The notes: generated by a model from the sequence alone, not told the origin. Positions 34,114-44,987 are shown, counted from the stretch's first letter. The stretch is 64,000 nt of DNA from Hymenobacter sp. BT18 (GCF_012273015.1 NZ_CP050954.1:1798001-1862000); one strand, 5' to 3'. Made by a program: numbers and translations.

Positions 34114-37100
34114 TTACTCGACGACCACGCGCTTCACTACGTGCAGGTTGTTGCCGGTGATGTGCAGCAGGTACACGCCTTGGCTCAGCTCACGCGTGGA
34201 GAAGGTAGCCACGCCGGTTCTACCCGGCAGGGTGCGTTGCTCCAGGCGCTGTCCAATGCTGTTGAACAGCGTGAGCGTAGCCTCCTCGGCCGAAGCCGTG
34301 GCGCCCTGCAGCGAAACCCGGAAGTAGCCCGCCGAAGCCGGATTCGGATACACTCCAATGGTTAAGCCGGCGGTCTGCTCCTGCTGGGCCGTGGCCACGG
34401 TTACCGTGAAGGCTACCCGGGCCAGGTTGTTGGTGGTGCTGCTTTCCGCTACCGTATTATCCGGGTTGAGCACTACCAGCAAATAGTAGTTGCCCGCCGT
34501 GGTGGTGGCTGGCACCGTCACCGTCAGCTGCTGCTGGCTGGAAGCTCCGCTGGCCAGGGTAGTGCCTGCGGCGCCGCCCAGACTGATATCCGCGGCATCA
34601 AAGTTTTCATCAGCCGACAGGTACACGGCGAAGGGCGTGCTGCTGGCTGAACCCGTGCCGGCGTTGGTGAACGTGCTGCTCACCGTAAGGGAGCTGCCGG
34701 CCGCCCCCGCCGAAGCCGACAGCGTGGTGGATGAAGCCAGGAAAGTGAGGTCCGGCATGAGGGTTACCACCGGGTCAGTAACCGCCAGCGCAACGGTAGC
34801 TACGTTGTTGGTTTCATTGCTTTCCGTCACCGCGCTCTGCGCATCGGCCACGAACAGCACGTAGTAGCCGCCCGCCACGGTAGCGGCCGGGATGGTGAGC
34901 GTCGCCGTACGGGTAGCACTGGCATTGGCACCCAAGGCACCACCTGTTGTCTGGCCCAGGCTTACGTCGGTGGCGTCCAGCGTGGTGTTTTTGGAGAGGT
35001 AGTAGCCCACGGTACTGGCCGATGCAGCTGCATTGCCGGAGTTGCTGATTTGCACGCTGGATGATACGGTGCTGCCCTTTACAACCGTTGCGGCCTGCAA
35101 CGTAGCTGAGGCCAGGGAAAGGTCAGCCACTGCTGGAGCGGTAACCGCCAAGCTAGCCGAGGCTACGTTGTTGGTTTCGTCGCCTTCCGTTACGCTGCTC
35201 TGAGGGTCGGCCACAAACAGGACGTAGTAGCTGCCGGCCGCTGTGGTGGCCGGAATCGTGAGGGAGTTGGTGCGCGTATCGGAAGCCGCTGCGGCCAGAC
35301 TGGCACCCGTCACGGTTTTCAGCAACACGTCGTTGCCATCCCAAGTCGTGTTGGCTGAGAGGTAGTAGCCGATGGTGCTGCTGGCGGCCGAAGCCGAGCC
35401 TTGGTTTTTGATGCTGACCGAAGTCGTAACAGTATTGCCCGTTACAACCGTGCTGCTGCCCAGGGTAGCCGAAGCCAGAGTTAGGTCAGCCTGGGTGGCT
35501 TTCACCGTCAGGGCCACGCTCAATACGTTGTCGGTTTCGTTGCTTTCCATGATGGTGCCCTGCGCATCGGCCACAAACAGCACGTAGTAGCTGCCGGCCG
35601 TAGTAGCCGCTGGAATACTGAACGAGCCCGTGCGCGTAGCGCTGCCCGAAGCCGCCAGGGTTCCGCCCGTGGTTTGGCCCATGCTCACGTCAGCGGCATC
35701 GTAGACAGCATCTTTGGACAGATAGTAGCCCACGGTGCTGGCCGTGGCACTGGCCGTGCCCGTATTCTTGATGGTAACGCTGCTGGTAAGCGCCGCCCCG
35801 GGCAGCCCGGAGGCAGCCGACAGCGTAGCCGACGCCAGCTCCAGGTTGGGCTGGGGCCGGGTTACCTTCAGGCTCACCGACGTCACGTTGTTGGTTTCGT
35901 TGGTTTCCGTGACCTGCTCCGAGGGGTCAGCCACGAAGAGCACATAGTACGAGCCCGCAGCCGTGCCCGACGGAATAGCCAGCGTAGCACTCCGGGTAGC
36001 CGATGCACCGGCAGCCAGAGAAGCGCCCGTAGTCGTAGCCAAGGGCACGTCACTGGTGCTGAAAACGTTGTCGGTGGACAGGTAGTAGCCCACGGTGCTG
36101 GCACTGGCGCTGGCTTTGCCCGAGTTCGTCACCTTCACCGAGGCCGACAATGAGCTACCTGCATTAATGCTGGTGCTGCCCAACGTGGCGGCGGAAAGAG
36201 CCAGGTCAGGGTTTTCGGTGGCGCCGATGCAGGAAACCGTCGCTTCGAAGCCCGTGGAAACGTAGTAGTCGGTGCTGAAGACCACCGTGATGGCCCCGGT
36301 GCTGTTGGTGGCTTTGAGGGTACCCGGCGCTACGTTGTAGTAGGTGTAGGAGCCCAGCAGCGGCGACGAGGTGTCGGGGCCGTCGTAGATGTACAGGTAG
36401 GAGTAGTAGTTCAGCGAAAACTGCGTGAAATCCAGTTGCACTTTGGCCCCGGCGGTCGATGGGTAGATAGTCAGCGTGCCGCTGGTATAGGACGCGTAGT
36501 TTTCCGTGCCGCCGTTGTCGTAGATCTTGGTGCCGCAGGTGGTAACGCTCGTTTTCCCGGAGGTGGGCACCACTGTACCATTGAAGGGCTCCGCTACGGT
36601 GAAGCTGATGGCCGTGGTGTTGTTCTGCTCGTTGGTTTCGGATACCGCGTTGGTGGCATCGGCTACCAGCAGGACGTAATAGGCCCCCGGCGTGGTGGTG
36701 CTGGGAATGGTGGTGCTGAAGGAGCGGTACGAGTAGTCGTAGGCCGAGAGGTAGCCGCCGGTGGAAGTGGTCAGCAGCTCATCGTTGTTGTCTAGGGTGA
36801 CATCTTTGGAGAGGTACACCTGCGCGTTGCTGGAAGCCGAGTACGTATTGCCGCTGTTGTACACGTAGAACGAGGAGGTTACGCTGCCGCCGGCCGCCAC
36901 CGAAGTGCGTGACAGCGAAGCCGAGTAGATCGACAGGTCGATGCCCGGCGTGATAACGGTGAGGGCATAAGAGGCTACGTTATTCTGCTCGTTGCTTTCG
37001 CTCAGGGAGTTTTCGTAGTCGGCCACAAACAGGATGTAGTACGAGCCGGCGGCCGTGGTCGATGGAATCTGCACGGTTGTGTAGGGGTATGCGTAGTTGC

Positions 37101-38850
37101 CCGCGCTGATACCGCTCACCGAACTCGACTGCAGCAGTACATCGTTGCCGTCGAGGGAAGTGTTCTTGGAAAGGTAGAAGCCTACTTTCGAAGCGCTGGC
37201 CGTAGAGTTGCCCAGGTTGTACACGTAGGCCGAAACCGACACGCTGCTGCCACTGGCTACCGAGGTAGTGCCCAAGGATGGGTATTGCACGTTCAGGTCC
37301 ACGTAGGGGTCCTCAATCTTCAGCGTGAGGCTGGCCACGTTATTCGTCTCGTTGGACTCGGTTACCTTGTCCTGGTAGTCGGCGGCAATGAGAAGATAGT
37401 AGGTGCCCGAGGCCGTGGTAGCCGGAATCGTGAGATAGGCACCGCGGTAGCTGCTTACGTTAGCCGCCAGCGAAGAGCCGGTCACCGAATTCAGGAGCAC
37501 ATCTTTGGAATCCAGCTTGTTATCCGTCGACAAATAAAAGCCCACGCTGGAAGTACCCGCCGTGGTATTGCCCTGGTTGTAGATGTAGGTCGCCGCCGAA
37601 ATGGTAGTGCCGGCCGTAGTAGTCGAAGTGCTGATCTGCGACTGGGTCGGAACCAGGTCGATGCTGGCTTTGGCCACCGTAATAGCCACGGCCGTTACGT
37701 TGTTGTCTTCATTGGATTCCTCCACCAGTCCCTGGTAGTCGGCGGCAAACAGCACGTAGTAAGATCCCGGCGTAACCGAGGTCGGAATGTTGGTGTAGGC
37801 GTTGGCGTAGTTGGAGTAGCCCGCGTACAAGCTGCTGCCGTAGGTAGAGGTCAGCAGCTGGTCGTTGCCATCGAGCTTATTGTCGGAAGACAGGTAGTAG
37901 CCGATGCTACTGGAGCTGGAGGCAGTGTTGCCGTTGTTCTTGATGTACGAAGTCAGGCTGATGGCATTACCAGGGGCCGTAGAAATAGGCGACACGCTGG
38001 CCTGGAGCATAACCAGGTCTACGGAAGCGGGTATCACGTTCAGCGAGACGCTGGCAATGTTGTTCTCCTCGTTGCTTTCCGCTACGCTATTCAGGTAGTC
38101 GCCCACAAACAGCATGTAGTAACTGCCCGTGGTAGTGGTGGCCGGAATCTGCACGGAGGCCTCGCGGTAGCTGGAGCTGCCCACGGCCAGGCTGCTGCCG
38201 GTCGAGTTGCCCACCAGAATGTCGCTGTCGTCCAACTTAGAGTCGGCAGATAGGTAGTAGCCCACCGAGCTGCTGGTGGCCGTGGTACCCGTCAGGTTGT
38301 AGATAGACGACGTCACGTACACGTTGTTGCCCGCTACCACCGACAGCGGCTGCACGGAGGCTCCCTGCACCGCCAGGTCTGGCTTGGGCACCGTGGTCAC
38401 GCAGCTGATGCTGGCGGCAAACCCCGAGTAGCTGTAGTAGCTGGTGGCAAAGCGCACCGTCAGGGCCCCCGTGCTGTTGGTGGCGTACACCGTGCCGGGG
38501 TTCGCCGAGTTGGTGAACGTGCCAATCACCGCGCCCGAGGTAGAGTTGCCATCGTAGATGGTTATCTCATCGTAGTAGTAGGTGGAGACGGAGCTGAACT
38601 CCAGCTTGATTTTGCTGCCGCTGGTACCCGGGTTGATGGTGATGACCCCATTGGCATACGCCGTATAGTTGCCATTAGCGCCACCATCGTCGTAGAGGGT
38701 GCCTTCGCACGTGGTAATGGAAGCCGTGCCCGAGGCCGGAATGTTGTAGTTCTGCGCGGTAGCCGTGGAGCTAAACCAGGTACATGCCAGCAGCAGCACA
38801 CTAAGGGCAGCCCATTTAGGGCAGGTAAATAAACGGTACAGTTTCATCAT
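34114..38850 (-). CDS. Giant surface protein: duplicated CUB + five CARDB module, type IX sorting domain
   Basis: The predicted product has about 1,578 residues. After a signal peptide (to about residue 32) comes a CUB-like domain (about 35-150; CEGTLYDDGG, ITIYDGNSTSG, GFAASISC). Five CARDB-type repeats of about 118 residues follow, each with SxVGYYLSxDxxLDxxDxLL, GSYYxLFVADYxxxVxESNExNN. Near residue 755 a second CUB-like domain (CGTKIYDNGGTENY, LYIYDGPDTSS, GFEATVSC) starts, followed by five more CARDB repeats. The end is a sorting domain (VYPNPASAGYF, FNSIGQRL, VKRVVVE). The layout is therefore the same module twice. CARDB repeats form rod-like adhesion stalks, so this is probably a cell-surface adhesin or matrix protein. 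Start codons at 38850 and 38847 are both possible. Confidence 0.9.
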   Translation of the reverse strand: MMKLYRLFTCPKWAALSVLLLACTWFSSTATAQNYNIPASGTASITTCEGTLYDDGGANGNYTAYANGVITINPGTSGSKIKLEFSSVSTYYYDEITIYDGNSTSGAVIGTFTNSANPGTVYATNSTGALTVRFATSYYSYSGFAASISCVTTVPKPDLAVQGASVQPLSVVAGNNVYVTSSIYNLTGTTATSSSVGYYLSADSKLDDSDILVGNSTGSSLAVGSSSYREASVQIPATTTTGSYYMLFVGDYLNSVAESNEENNIASVSLNVIPASVDLVMLQASVSPISTAPGNAISLTSYIKNNGNTASSSSSIGYYLSSDNKLDGNDQLLTSTYGSSLYAGYSNYANAYTNIPTSVTPGSYYVLFAADYQGLVEESNEDNNVTAVAITVAKASIDLVPTQSQISTSTTTAGTTISAATYIYNQGNTTAGTSSVGFYLSTDNKLDSKDVLLNSVTGSSLAANVSSYRGAYLTIPATTASGTYYLLIAADYQDKVTESNETNNVASLTLKIEDPYVDLNVQYPSLGTTSVASGSSVSVSAYVYNLGNSTASASKVGFYLSKNTSLDGNDVLLQSSSVSGISAGNYAYPYTTVQIPSTTAAGSYYILFVADYENSLSESNEQNNVASYALTVITPGIDLSIYSASLSRTSVAAGGSVTSSFYVYNSGNTYSASSNAQVYLSKDVTLDNNDELLTTSTGGYLSAYDYSYRSFSTTIPSTTTPGAYYVLLVADATNAVSETNEQNNTTAISFTVAEPFNGTVVPTSGKTSVTTCGTKIYDNGGTENYASYTSGTLTIYPSTAGAKVQLDFTQFSLNYYSYLYIYDGPDTSSPLLGSYTYYNVAPGTLKATNSTGAITVVFSTDYYVSTGFEATVSCIGATENPDLALSAATLGSTSINAGSSLSASVKVTNSGKASASASTVGYYLSTDNVFSTSDVPLATTTGASLAAGASATRSATLAIPSGTAAGSYYVLFVADPSEQVTETNETNNVTSVSLKVTRPQPNLELASATLSAASGLPGAALTSSVTIKNTGTASATASTVGYYLSKDAVYDAADVSMGQTTGGTLAASGSATRTGSFSIPAATTAGSYYVLFVADAQGTIMESNETDNVLSVALTVKATQADLTLASATLGSSTVVTGNTVTTSVSIKNQGSASAASSTIGYYLSANTTWDGNDVLLKTVTGASLAAAASDTRTNSLTIPATTAAGSYYVLFVADPQSSVTEGDETNNVASASLAVTAPAVADLSLASATLQAATVVKGSTVSSSVQISNSGNAAASASTVGYYLSKNTTLDATDVSLGQTTGGALGANASATRTATLTIPAATVAGGYYVLFVADAQSAVTESNETNNVATVALAVTDPVVTLMPDLTFLASSTTLSASAGAAGSSLTVSSTFTNAGTGSASSTPFAVYLSADENFDAADISLGGAAGTTLASGASSQQQLTVTVPATTTAGNYYLLVVLNPDNTVAESSTTNNLARVAFTVTVATAQQEQTAGLTIGVYPNPASAGYFRVSLQGATASAEEATLTLFNSIGQRLEQRTLPGRTGVATFSTRELSQGVYLLHITGNNLHVVKRVVVE

Positions 38851-38939
38851 AGAAGCAGTAAAAGGGCAAAACAAGCGGGGATAATACACGCACCGCCCCC
38901 CTCCGCGGCGGCAAACCAGGCGGCCAATAAGAGTGGATT

Positions 38940-39254
38940 TTATTCTTCGGTCTGAGGAACAAGCAGGAAGACGTCCTCACCGGGGCGCTTCATAATGTAC
39001 TTCTCCCGGGCAAACTTTTCCAGTAGCTCCGGGCTGCTCAGCAGCTCTGCGCGGTCTTTTTTCACTTTCTCAATTTCACTTAGATAGTATTCTTTTTCCG
39101 TGTTCAGTTCCCGCCACTTGGCGTACACTTCATACTGCTTGATAAAGTCGTTGGCATCGAACAGGAACATCCAGCCCAGGAACAAGGCCCCGGCCAGGAA
39201 ATAAAAGCTCCGCAGGAAACCGGGCACGCGCTCCAGCATCGTATTCAAATACAT
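38940..39254 (-). CDS. DivIC/FtsB-like septum formation initiator
   Basis: The 104-residue protein is a typical bitopic FtsB/DivIC. A short cytoplasmic head is followed by one membrane helix (SFYFLAGALFLGWMFLFDA), then a coiled coil (EVYAKWRELNTEKEYYLSEIEKVKKDRAELL) and the conserved C-terminal block LEKFAREKYIMKRPGEDVFLL. It joins the FtsL/FtsQ complex at the division septum. It lies 83 bases after eno in the same direction, separated by a 30-bp palindrome. An eno/divIC neighbourhood is common in this phylum. Confidence 0.88.
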   Translation of the reverse strand: MYLNTMLERVPGFLRSFYFLAGALFLGWMFLFDANDFIKQYEVYAKWRELNTEKEYYLSEIEKVKKDRAELLSSPELLEKFAREKYIMKRPGEDVFLLVPQTEE

Positions 39255-39273
39255 AGAAGTCAAAGGTAAAGCA

Positions 39274-39303
39274 AAGGAGCCGATCTGTACAGATCGGCTC
39301 CTT
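39274..39303 (-). terminator. 30-bp perfect palindrome after eno
   Basis: The sequence 39274-39303 is its own reverse complement over all 30 bases (aaggagccgatctgt and its complement) with no separate loop. It lies 35 bases after the eno stop, next to short A/T runs, so a terminator is most likely. Confidence 0.75.
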
Positions 39304-39337
39304 AAAATTTTACAACTCTGAAGTAAAATTACTGCTA

Positions 39338-40729
<1,392 letters not shown>

Positions 40730-40785
40730 TCAGCATATGCTAAGGCAGCACCGAAAAAAGCGTGTGCAAGCGTAGCCGCCTGCCC

Positions 40786-41568
40786 CTACCCTTCCAGCCA
40801 CCGGCGGAACTCGGGCGTCTGGGCGGCGCTGGTGGTCAGGATTACTTCGTTTTTGCCGCGCAGCTTCACGGCCAGCCGGTTGTTGAAATACGGCTCGACT
40901 TTCTCCACAAAGGCAATGTTGACCAGCTCAGAGCGGTTTAGGCGCCCGAAGTGCGCGGGGTTCAACTGCCGCTCTACTTCCGTGAGAGTGCCGCTGAGCG
41001 GGTAGCGGGTACCTGCCGCATCCACGGCGAAGGTTACGCCTTCGTCGGCCTGCACGTAGGCTATGTCCTCGATCTGCAGAATGAAGAGGCCGTTGCGCAT
41101 CCGCACGGAGAAGCGCTGTTTGTACGTGGGCTGGTTGCTTTGGCGCAGAGCTTGGCTTAGCTCACGCACCACTTCTGGGCTGAGCGCCGGGGTGGCCGGC
41201 TGGGCAAAGCTGCCTTGCAGTAAGTGGTACTTGGCCAAGGCTTCCTGAAACTGTTCGTAGGTGAAGGGCTTGAGCAGGTAGGCAATGCCATTGCCCCGGA
41301 AGGCGGGCAGCAGGAATTGGTCGTAAGCCGTGGTGAAGATGATGGGGCACGTAACGCGAAACCGCTCATAGAGCGAAAACACGTTGCCGTCGAGCAGCTC
41401 GATATCCGAGAAAAGCAAATCCGGCATGGGGTTAGCCTGGAGCCACTCCAAGGCTTTCGCCACACTGCGCACAATGGGCGGAGCAGTAGCGCACAGACCG
41501 GCCTGCTGCAGGAACTGCACTGTTTGCCGGGCGGCTGGCTCTTCGTCTTCCAGAATCAGTATGGTCAT
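40786..41568 (-). CDS. LytTR-family response regulator
   Basis: The 260-residue regulator has a receiver domain (acidic pair EDEE at residues 7-10, phosphoacceptor Asp55 in FSDIELLDG, Thr79/80 and Lys100 in LLKPF) and a C-terminal LytTR DNA-binding domain (about residues 150-258; RFSVRMRNGLFILQIEDIAYVQADEG, FGRLNRSELVNIAFVEKVEPYFN). Such regulators act with LytS-type kinases. The cognate kinase gene ends 15 bases upstream in the same direction, so they form one two-component system. Targets are unknown; the nearest gene upstream encodes an erythromycin-esterase-like protein. Confidence 0.92.
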   Translation of the reverse strand: MTILILEDEEPAARQTVQFLQQAGLCATAPPIVRSVAKALEWLQANPMPDLLFSDIELLDGNVFSLYERFRVTCPIIFTTAYDQFLLPAFRGNGIAYLLKPFTYEQFQEALAKYHLLQGSFAQPATPALSPEVVRELSQALRQSNQPTYKQRFSVRMRNGLFILQIEDIAYVQADEGVTFAVDAAGTRYPLSGTLTEVERQLNPAHFGRLNRSELVNIAFVEKVEPYFNNRLAVKLRGKNEVILTTSAAQTPEFRRWLEG

Positions 41569-41583
41569 CGGCTCTTCTTCCGC

Positions 41584-42615
41584 TTAGGCAGCATGGTAGA
41601 CCTGAGCAGCAGCCACCAGCGGCACGGCCACGGCGAAGGTAGTGGCTGTAGCCGTTACCGTGATTTCCCGATTACCCAGCAGCCGGTACCGCTCGCGCAG
41701 GTTAGCTAGGCCGGTGCCAGTCGAGTCAACCGGCGTCAGCTTGGGGCGGCGCGAGTGGGTGACGGCCAAGGTGGTTTCCGTAACGCTGATAGTAATCAGT
41801 AGGGGCTCATCGTCGTTGCCGGCATTGTGCTTGATGGCGTTTTCAACCAGCAGCTGCAGCGTGCCCGGAACGATTAGCAGCCGGTCTAGGTCAATGCCTT
41901 CGGGGAACGTCTGCCGGAAGTCGTAAGCCGTACCAAAGCGGTGCCGGAGCAGGTAGATGTATTCCTCCACGAAACGCAGCTCCTCCGTCAGCGGCACGAA
42001 GTCCTCGTCCTTGTAGCGAATGAGAAAGCGGTAGAGGGCCGCAAAACGATTGAGGAACTCGTTGGCCTCGGCTGGGTCGTGCTGGATAAGAGCGCGCAGC
42101 ACGTTGAGGTTGTTGAAGAGGAAATGTGGGTCGAGTTGGGCTTTGAGGTTGCGCAGCTCACTTTCCGTCTGGGCCTGGCGCACCTGCAGGAGCTTTTGCT
42201 GCAGGTCGAAGTAGCGCTTGGCCGTGAGCAGTACCGCCAGTAGCCCGTAGCTTTTGGCATGGGCCACCGCCCCCAGCACAATGCGCATGCCCGACAAATC
42301 GATGCGGTGCCCGAGCAGGCTGCCGTACACAATCAGGTACAATCCTCCACTTACCAGCAAGAACACCGGCACCTGCCCCAGCCGCGACCAGTGCTTGCGT
42401 TCCAGAAAAAGCGGCAGAAACTGACTGACGATTACCGCTACCGTGACGGTATCGAACAACACTGTTACCAAGACTACCGGCAGGGCCCGCCACCCGCTCC
42501 ACCCGGTATCCGATACGTACTGGAGCAGTAGCACGGGCGCTACCACGGCCCAATAGGCCAGAACCAGCCGGGCATCGGAGCGCGTGAGGCAGTGCTTGAG
42601 CAGAAACGAGGTCAT
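41584..42615 (-). CDS. LytS/YehU-type sensor histidine kinase
   Basis: The 343-residue kinase has four membrane helices in the first 130 residues without a clear extracellular domain. A short coiled coil (QKLLQVRQAQTESELRNLKAQ) leads to the His-kinase motif LDPHFLFNNLNVLRALI with the phosphoacceptor His164, and the ATPase domain has QLLVENAIKHNAG (N box) and GTGLANLRERYRLLG (G box). The start at 42615 was chosen because the upstream extension is arginine-rich and non-homologous. It partners the LytTR regulator gene that follows after 15 bases. Confidence 0.9.
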   Translation of the reverse strand: MTSFLLKHCLTRSDARLVLAYWAVVAPVLLLQYVSDTGWSGWRALPVVLVTVLFDTVTVAVIVSQFLPLFLERKHWSRLGQVPVFLLVSGGLYLIVYGSLLGHRIDLSGMRIVLGAVAHAKSYGLLAVLLTAKRYFDLQQKLLQVRQAQTESELRNLKAQLDPHFLFNNLNVLRALIQHDPAEANEFLNRFAALYRFLIRYKDEDFVPLTEELRFVEEYIYLLRHRFGTAYDFRQTFPEGIDLDRLLIVPGTLQLLVENAIKHNAGNDDEPLLITISVTETTLAVTHSRRPKLTPVDSTGTGLANLRERYRLLGNREITVTATATTFAVAVPLVAAAQVYHAA

Positions 42616-42689
42616 GGTGCGAATGTAAGGCAAGCGGCGGGCCGGACAAGTACGCTTTTCGGCTACTAGGTGCCGGGATTGGAGCGTGC

Positions 42690-43997
42690 TCACGGCTGCA
42701 GGGCCTGCACAGCGGCCGAGTTGCGCACCAGAATCAGGTATTGCACATAAGCCGTGGCCGGCAGCTCCGGCCGAAAGTGAATCTGCTGCCCCTTGGGTAC
42801 GCCCGCGGCGTAGCTTACCCGAATAGGCTGTTGGTTGGTCACGGCCGTGGGGGCGTTCAACTGAAACACGGTAGTACTACCTGGTTGGGTTTGCGCTTTC
42901 AGTTCGGGCATACCATCGATGAGCGTGAGCGGGCCATCGTGGTTGAACTTGTCGAATTGAACATAGCGCGGGGCCGGACCAGCCGAGGGCAAGAAGTTGC
43001 CCGGCAGCAGCATCTGGCAATCGGCAAATACGCACATCAACGACACCACCTTGTCGTGCACCGGCAGGGTGCTCTGGCGCACCAGCCCGGCAAACAAGGT
43101 AGCGCCGCTTTGCAGGGGACTTTGCAGCACGTGCGCCAGTCCCCAGAAGCCGTACAGCTTCTGTCCGGCCAAGTGCTGAGCCTCATACAGAGCCTGAAAG
43201 TTGGCGAAGATATTCTTTTCCCGCACCAGCATGTTGCTGCGGTTCTGCGTAGCGCCTACCAGCAGGTGCCGTACCTCCTCATACCGCTGGCCAAGCGTGG
43301 CGCGGTGGTGGGCTTCCGGCTGCTGCAGGGCAAGTAAGGTACGCTGAGCCACGCCCGCCAGCACAGCTCCACCTGGCGGCGGTTGCCGAAGCAGCACCGT
43401 TACCGAGTCCAGCTGGGTGCGCAAGTCCGGTGCTAACCCTTTTTGTGGCAGCAGCGCTGTAAGGTAATCCGCTGCCAAAGGCAAATCCTGGAGCTGGTCA
43501 AGCCCCAGAAAACGAATCTGGCGCTTTTTTGGCAGTGTCTGGTTCCAGCTGCGCAGCTGCTGGAATTTTGCCTTTAGCGCCTGGTTGGCCCACTGCGAGG
43601 TTTCGGCGTTCCAACTGCGGAAGATCAGGTCCAGCGTAGCCTCTTGCCCTGTGCGCAGGTATTCGTTCAGGTAGTAGGCTTTAGCGCAGTCCACTTCAGC
43701 CACGTAGGTTCGTACGCCGGCCCGCTCGTTCAGGTGCTTGAGCAGGGCCAGGTCTATTTCTTGGGGGCGTTGTACCCCATGGGCTTCACCCAGCAGAAAC
43801 AGCTCGTTCTGATAGAAGGCCTCGTCGAAAGCCGGAAACGCCTCTTTTCTCCCCAGCTGTATAGCCGATGCGGGTACACCCACGAAGCGCGCCGCAGATG
43901 GCACGGCTTCGGCCGATTGCGCGTGGGTTTGCGTGGCCCCCCACCAGAAGGTAGCGGCACAAAGCAGGGTTTTCAGAGAAAAGGCGTTGGTAGTCAT
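42690..43997 (-). CDS. Secreted erythromycin-esterase-like protein
   Basis: The 435-residue product has a signal peptide (residues 1-26, THA-Q) and an erythromycin-esterase/ChaN-like fold. FLLGEAHGVQRPQEIDLALLKHL carries the GEAHG motif with Glu and His, and RTYVAEVDCAKAYYLNEYL carries a second acidic centre. KLYGFWGLAHVL supplies another conserved His. Most such proteins in Bacteroidota are not antibiotic esterases and have unknown substrates, so resistance should not be assumed. It ends 75 bases before the LytS-type kinase gene. The region between it and rplQ holds the ribosomal operon terminator. Confidence 0.75.
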   Translation of the reverse strand: MTTNAFSLKTLLCAATFWWGATQTHAQSAEAVPSAARFVGVPASAIQLGRKEAFPAFDEAFYQNELFLLGEAHGVQRPQEIDLALLKHLNERAGVRTYVAEVDCAKAYYLNEYLRTGQEATLDLIFRSWNAETSQWANQALKAKFQQLRSWNQTLPKKRQIRFLGLDQLQDLPLAADYLTALLPQKGLAPDLRTQLDSVTVLLRQPPPGGAVLAGVAQRTLLALQQPEAHHRATLGQRYEEVRHLLVGATQNRSNMLVREKNIFANFQALYEAQHLAGQKLYGFWGLAHVLQSPLQSGATLFAGLVRQSTLPVHDKVVSLMCVFADCQMLLPGNFLPSAGPAPRYVQFDKFNHDGPLTLIDGMPELKAQTQPGSTTVFQLNAPTAVTNQQPIRVSYAAGVPKGQQIHFRPELPATAYVQYLILVRNSAAVQALQP

Positions 43998-44140
43998 TGT
44001 AGCGAAAGGAGTAGCGTGAAAGAATGACTCAAAGCACGCCGTTTAGGCCCCTCCTCCCGCTGCCTATCCTACCAAGCCGCTAAAACTCCTGGTGAACTGT
44101 AGGAAAAATCCATCGAACAACCGTGCGACCTGGGCAAGAA

Positions 44141-44172
44141 AAAAGGGACGCACCTTGCGGTACGTCCCTTTT
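44141..44172 (-). terminator. Terminator of the alpha operon after rplQ
   Basis: The stem aaaagggacg / cgtccctttt with a 12-base loop lies 30 bases after the rplQ stop. It is followed by a T run on the minus strand. Confidence 0.9.
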
Positions 44173-44201
44173 CGGGTTGTAAGCTCAGCTTACGAAACCA
44201 A

Positions 44202-44774
44202 CTACTCGGCGGCTTTCTCCTCGCGGGTTTCGCCTTCTTTCAGGGTTTCCGTAGCCGTGTCTTCCGGAGCCGATACCTCGGTAGCAGCAGCGGCAACTGG
44301 AGCAGCCTCAGCAGCCGGAGCGGCTACTTCAGCACCAGCGGCTTTCTTCTTGCCACGCGAACGACGGGTAGTCGTTTTGGCCTCGCCGGCCGACTTGGCT
44401 TCCAGTAGGGTTTCGTTGTAGTCAACCAGCTCGATTACGCACATTTCGGCGTTGTCGCCCAAACGGGAGTCGCTCAGCTTAATAATGCGGGTATAGCCAC
44501 CGGGGCGGTTCGCAATTTTGCCAGCTACAACGTCGAACAGCTCCTTGATGGACTCTTTGTTCTGCAGCGTAGCGAATACGGTACGACGTGAGTGCGTTGT
44601 GTCGCTCTTCGACTTGGTCAGCAGGGGCTCGATAAACTTGCGCAGTGCTTTGGCTTTAGCTACCGTGGTGGTGATACGCTTGCTCACGATCAGCGACGAT
44701 GCCATGTTGGAGAGCATCGCGTTGCGGTGAGAGGCCGTGCGGCCGAGGTGGTTGATGGTTTTACCGTGACGCAT
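44202..44774 (-). CDS. rplQ: 50S ribosomal protein L17
   Basis: The 190-residue protein begins [21 protein letters not shown], the diagnostic L17 start (first 12 residues [12 protein letters not shown]), and the core domain ends near residue 120 with [11 protein letters not shown]. About 70 extra residues follow, rich in Ala, Lys, Glu and Thr, first basic ([11 protein letters not shown]) and then acidic. The start at 44774 was chosen on homology over an upstream in-frame codon. It is the last gene of the ribosomal cluster. A 213-base gap with a long palindrome separates it from rpoA. Confidence 0.97.
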   Translation of the reverse strand: MRHGKTINHLGRTASHRNAMLSNMASSLIVSKRITTTVAKAKALRKFIEPLLTKSKSDTTHSRRTVFATLQNKESIKELFDVVAGKIANRPGGYTRIIKLSDSRLGDNAEMCVIELVDYNETLLEAKSAGEAKTTTRRSRGKKKAAGAEVAAPAAEAAPVAAAATEVSAPEDTATETLKEGETREEKAAE

Positions 44775-44910
44775 AAAAAAAAGAAAGTGTAGGCTTGCGA
44801 GCAACGACCACGGCGGAAAGCAAGTGCAGCTCTCTCATTAGAACCGTTGTTCCTTGGGCCTACTAGTGAAAAAAGGAAACGTGAAAATTGAGTTTACTAT
44901 TCGGAAGGCG

Positions 44911-44984
44911 TTAAATGAAAAATGTGCTGATGTAGTCACTGTGCTTTTCACACATCTGACACATTCAGCACATTTTCACATTAA
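44911..44984. repeat. Imperfect palindrome between rpoA and rplQ
   Basis: Left arm 44911-44933 (ttaaatgaaaaatgtgctga...) and right arm 44961-44984 are reverse complements at about 21 of 24 positions around a 27-base loop. Short direct repeats of the type aatgtgctga occur in the arms. No T run follows, so it is not a standard terminator. Confidence 0.75.
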
Positions 44985-44987
44985 CAC

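Noticed and set aside
42690-43997. A macrolide-resistance gene
   Set aside because: Only the fold-level motif GEAHG and a distant Glu/His set are shared with EreA. The protein is exported and most relatives of this kind are not antibiotic esterases.
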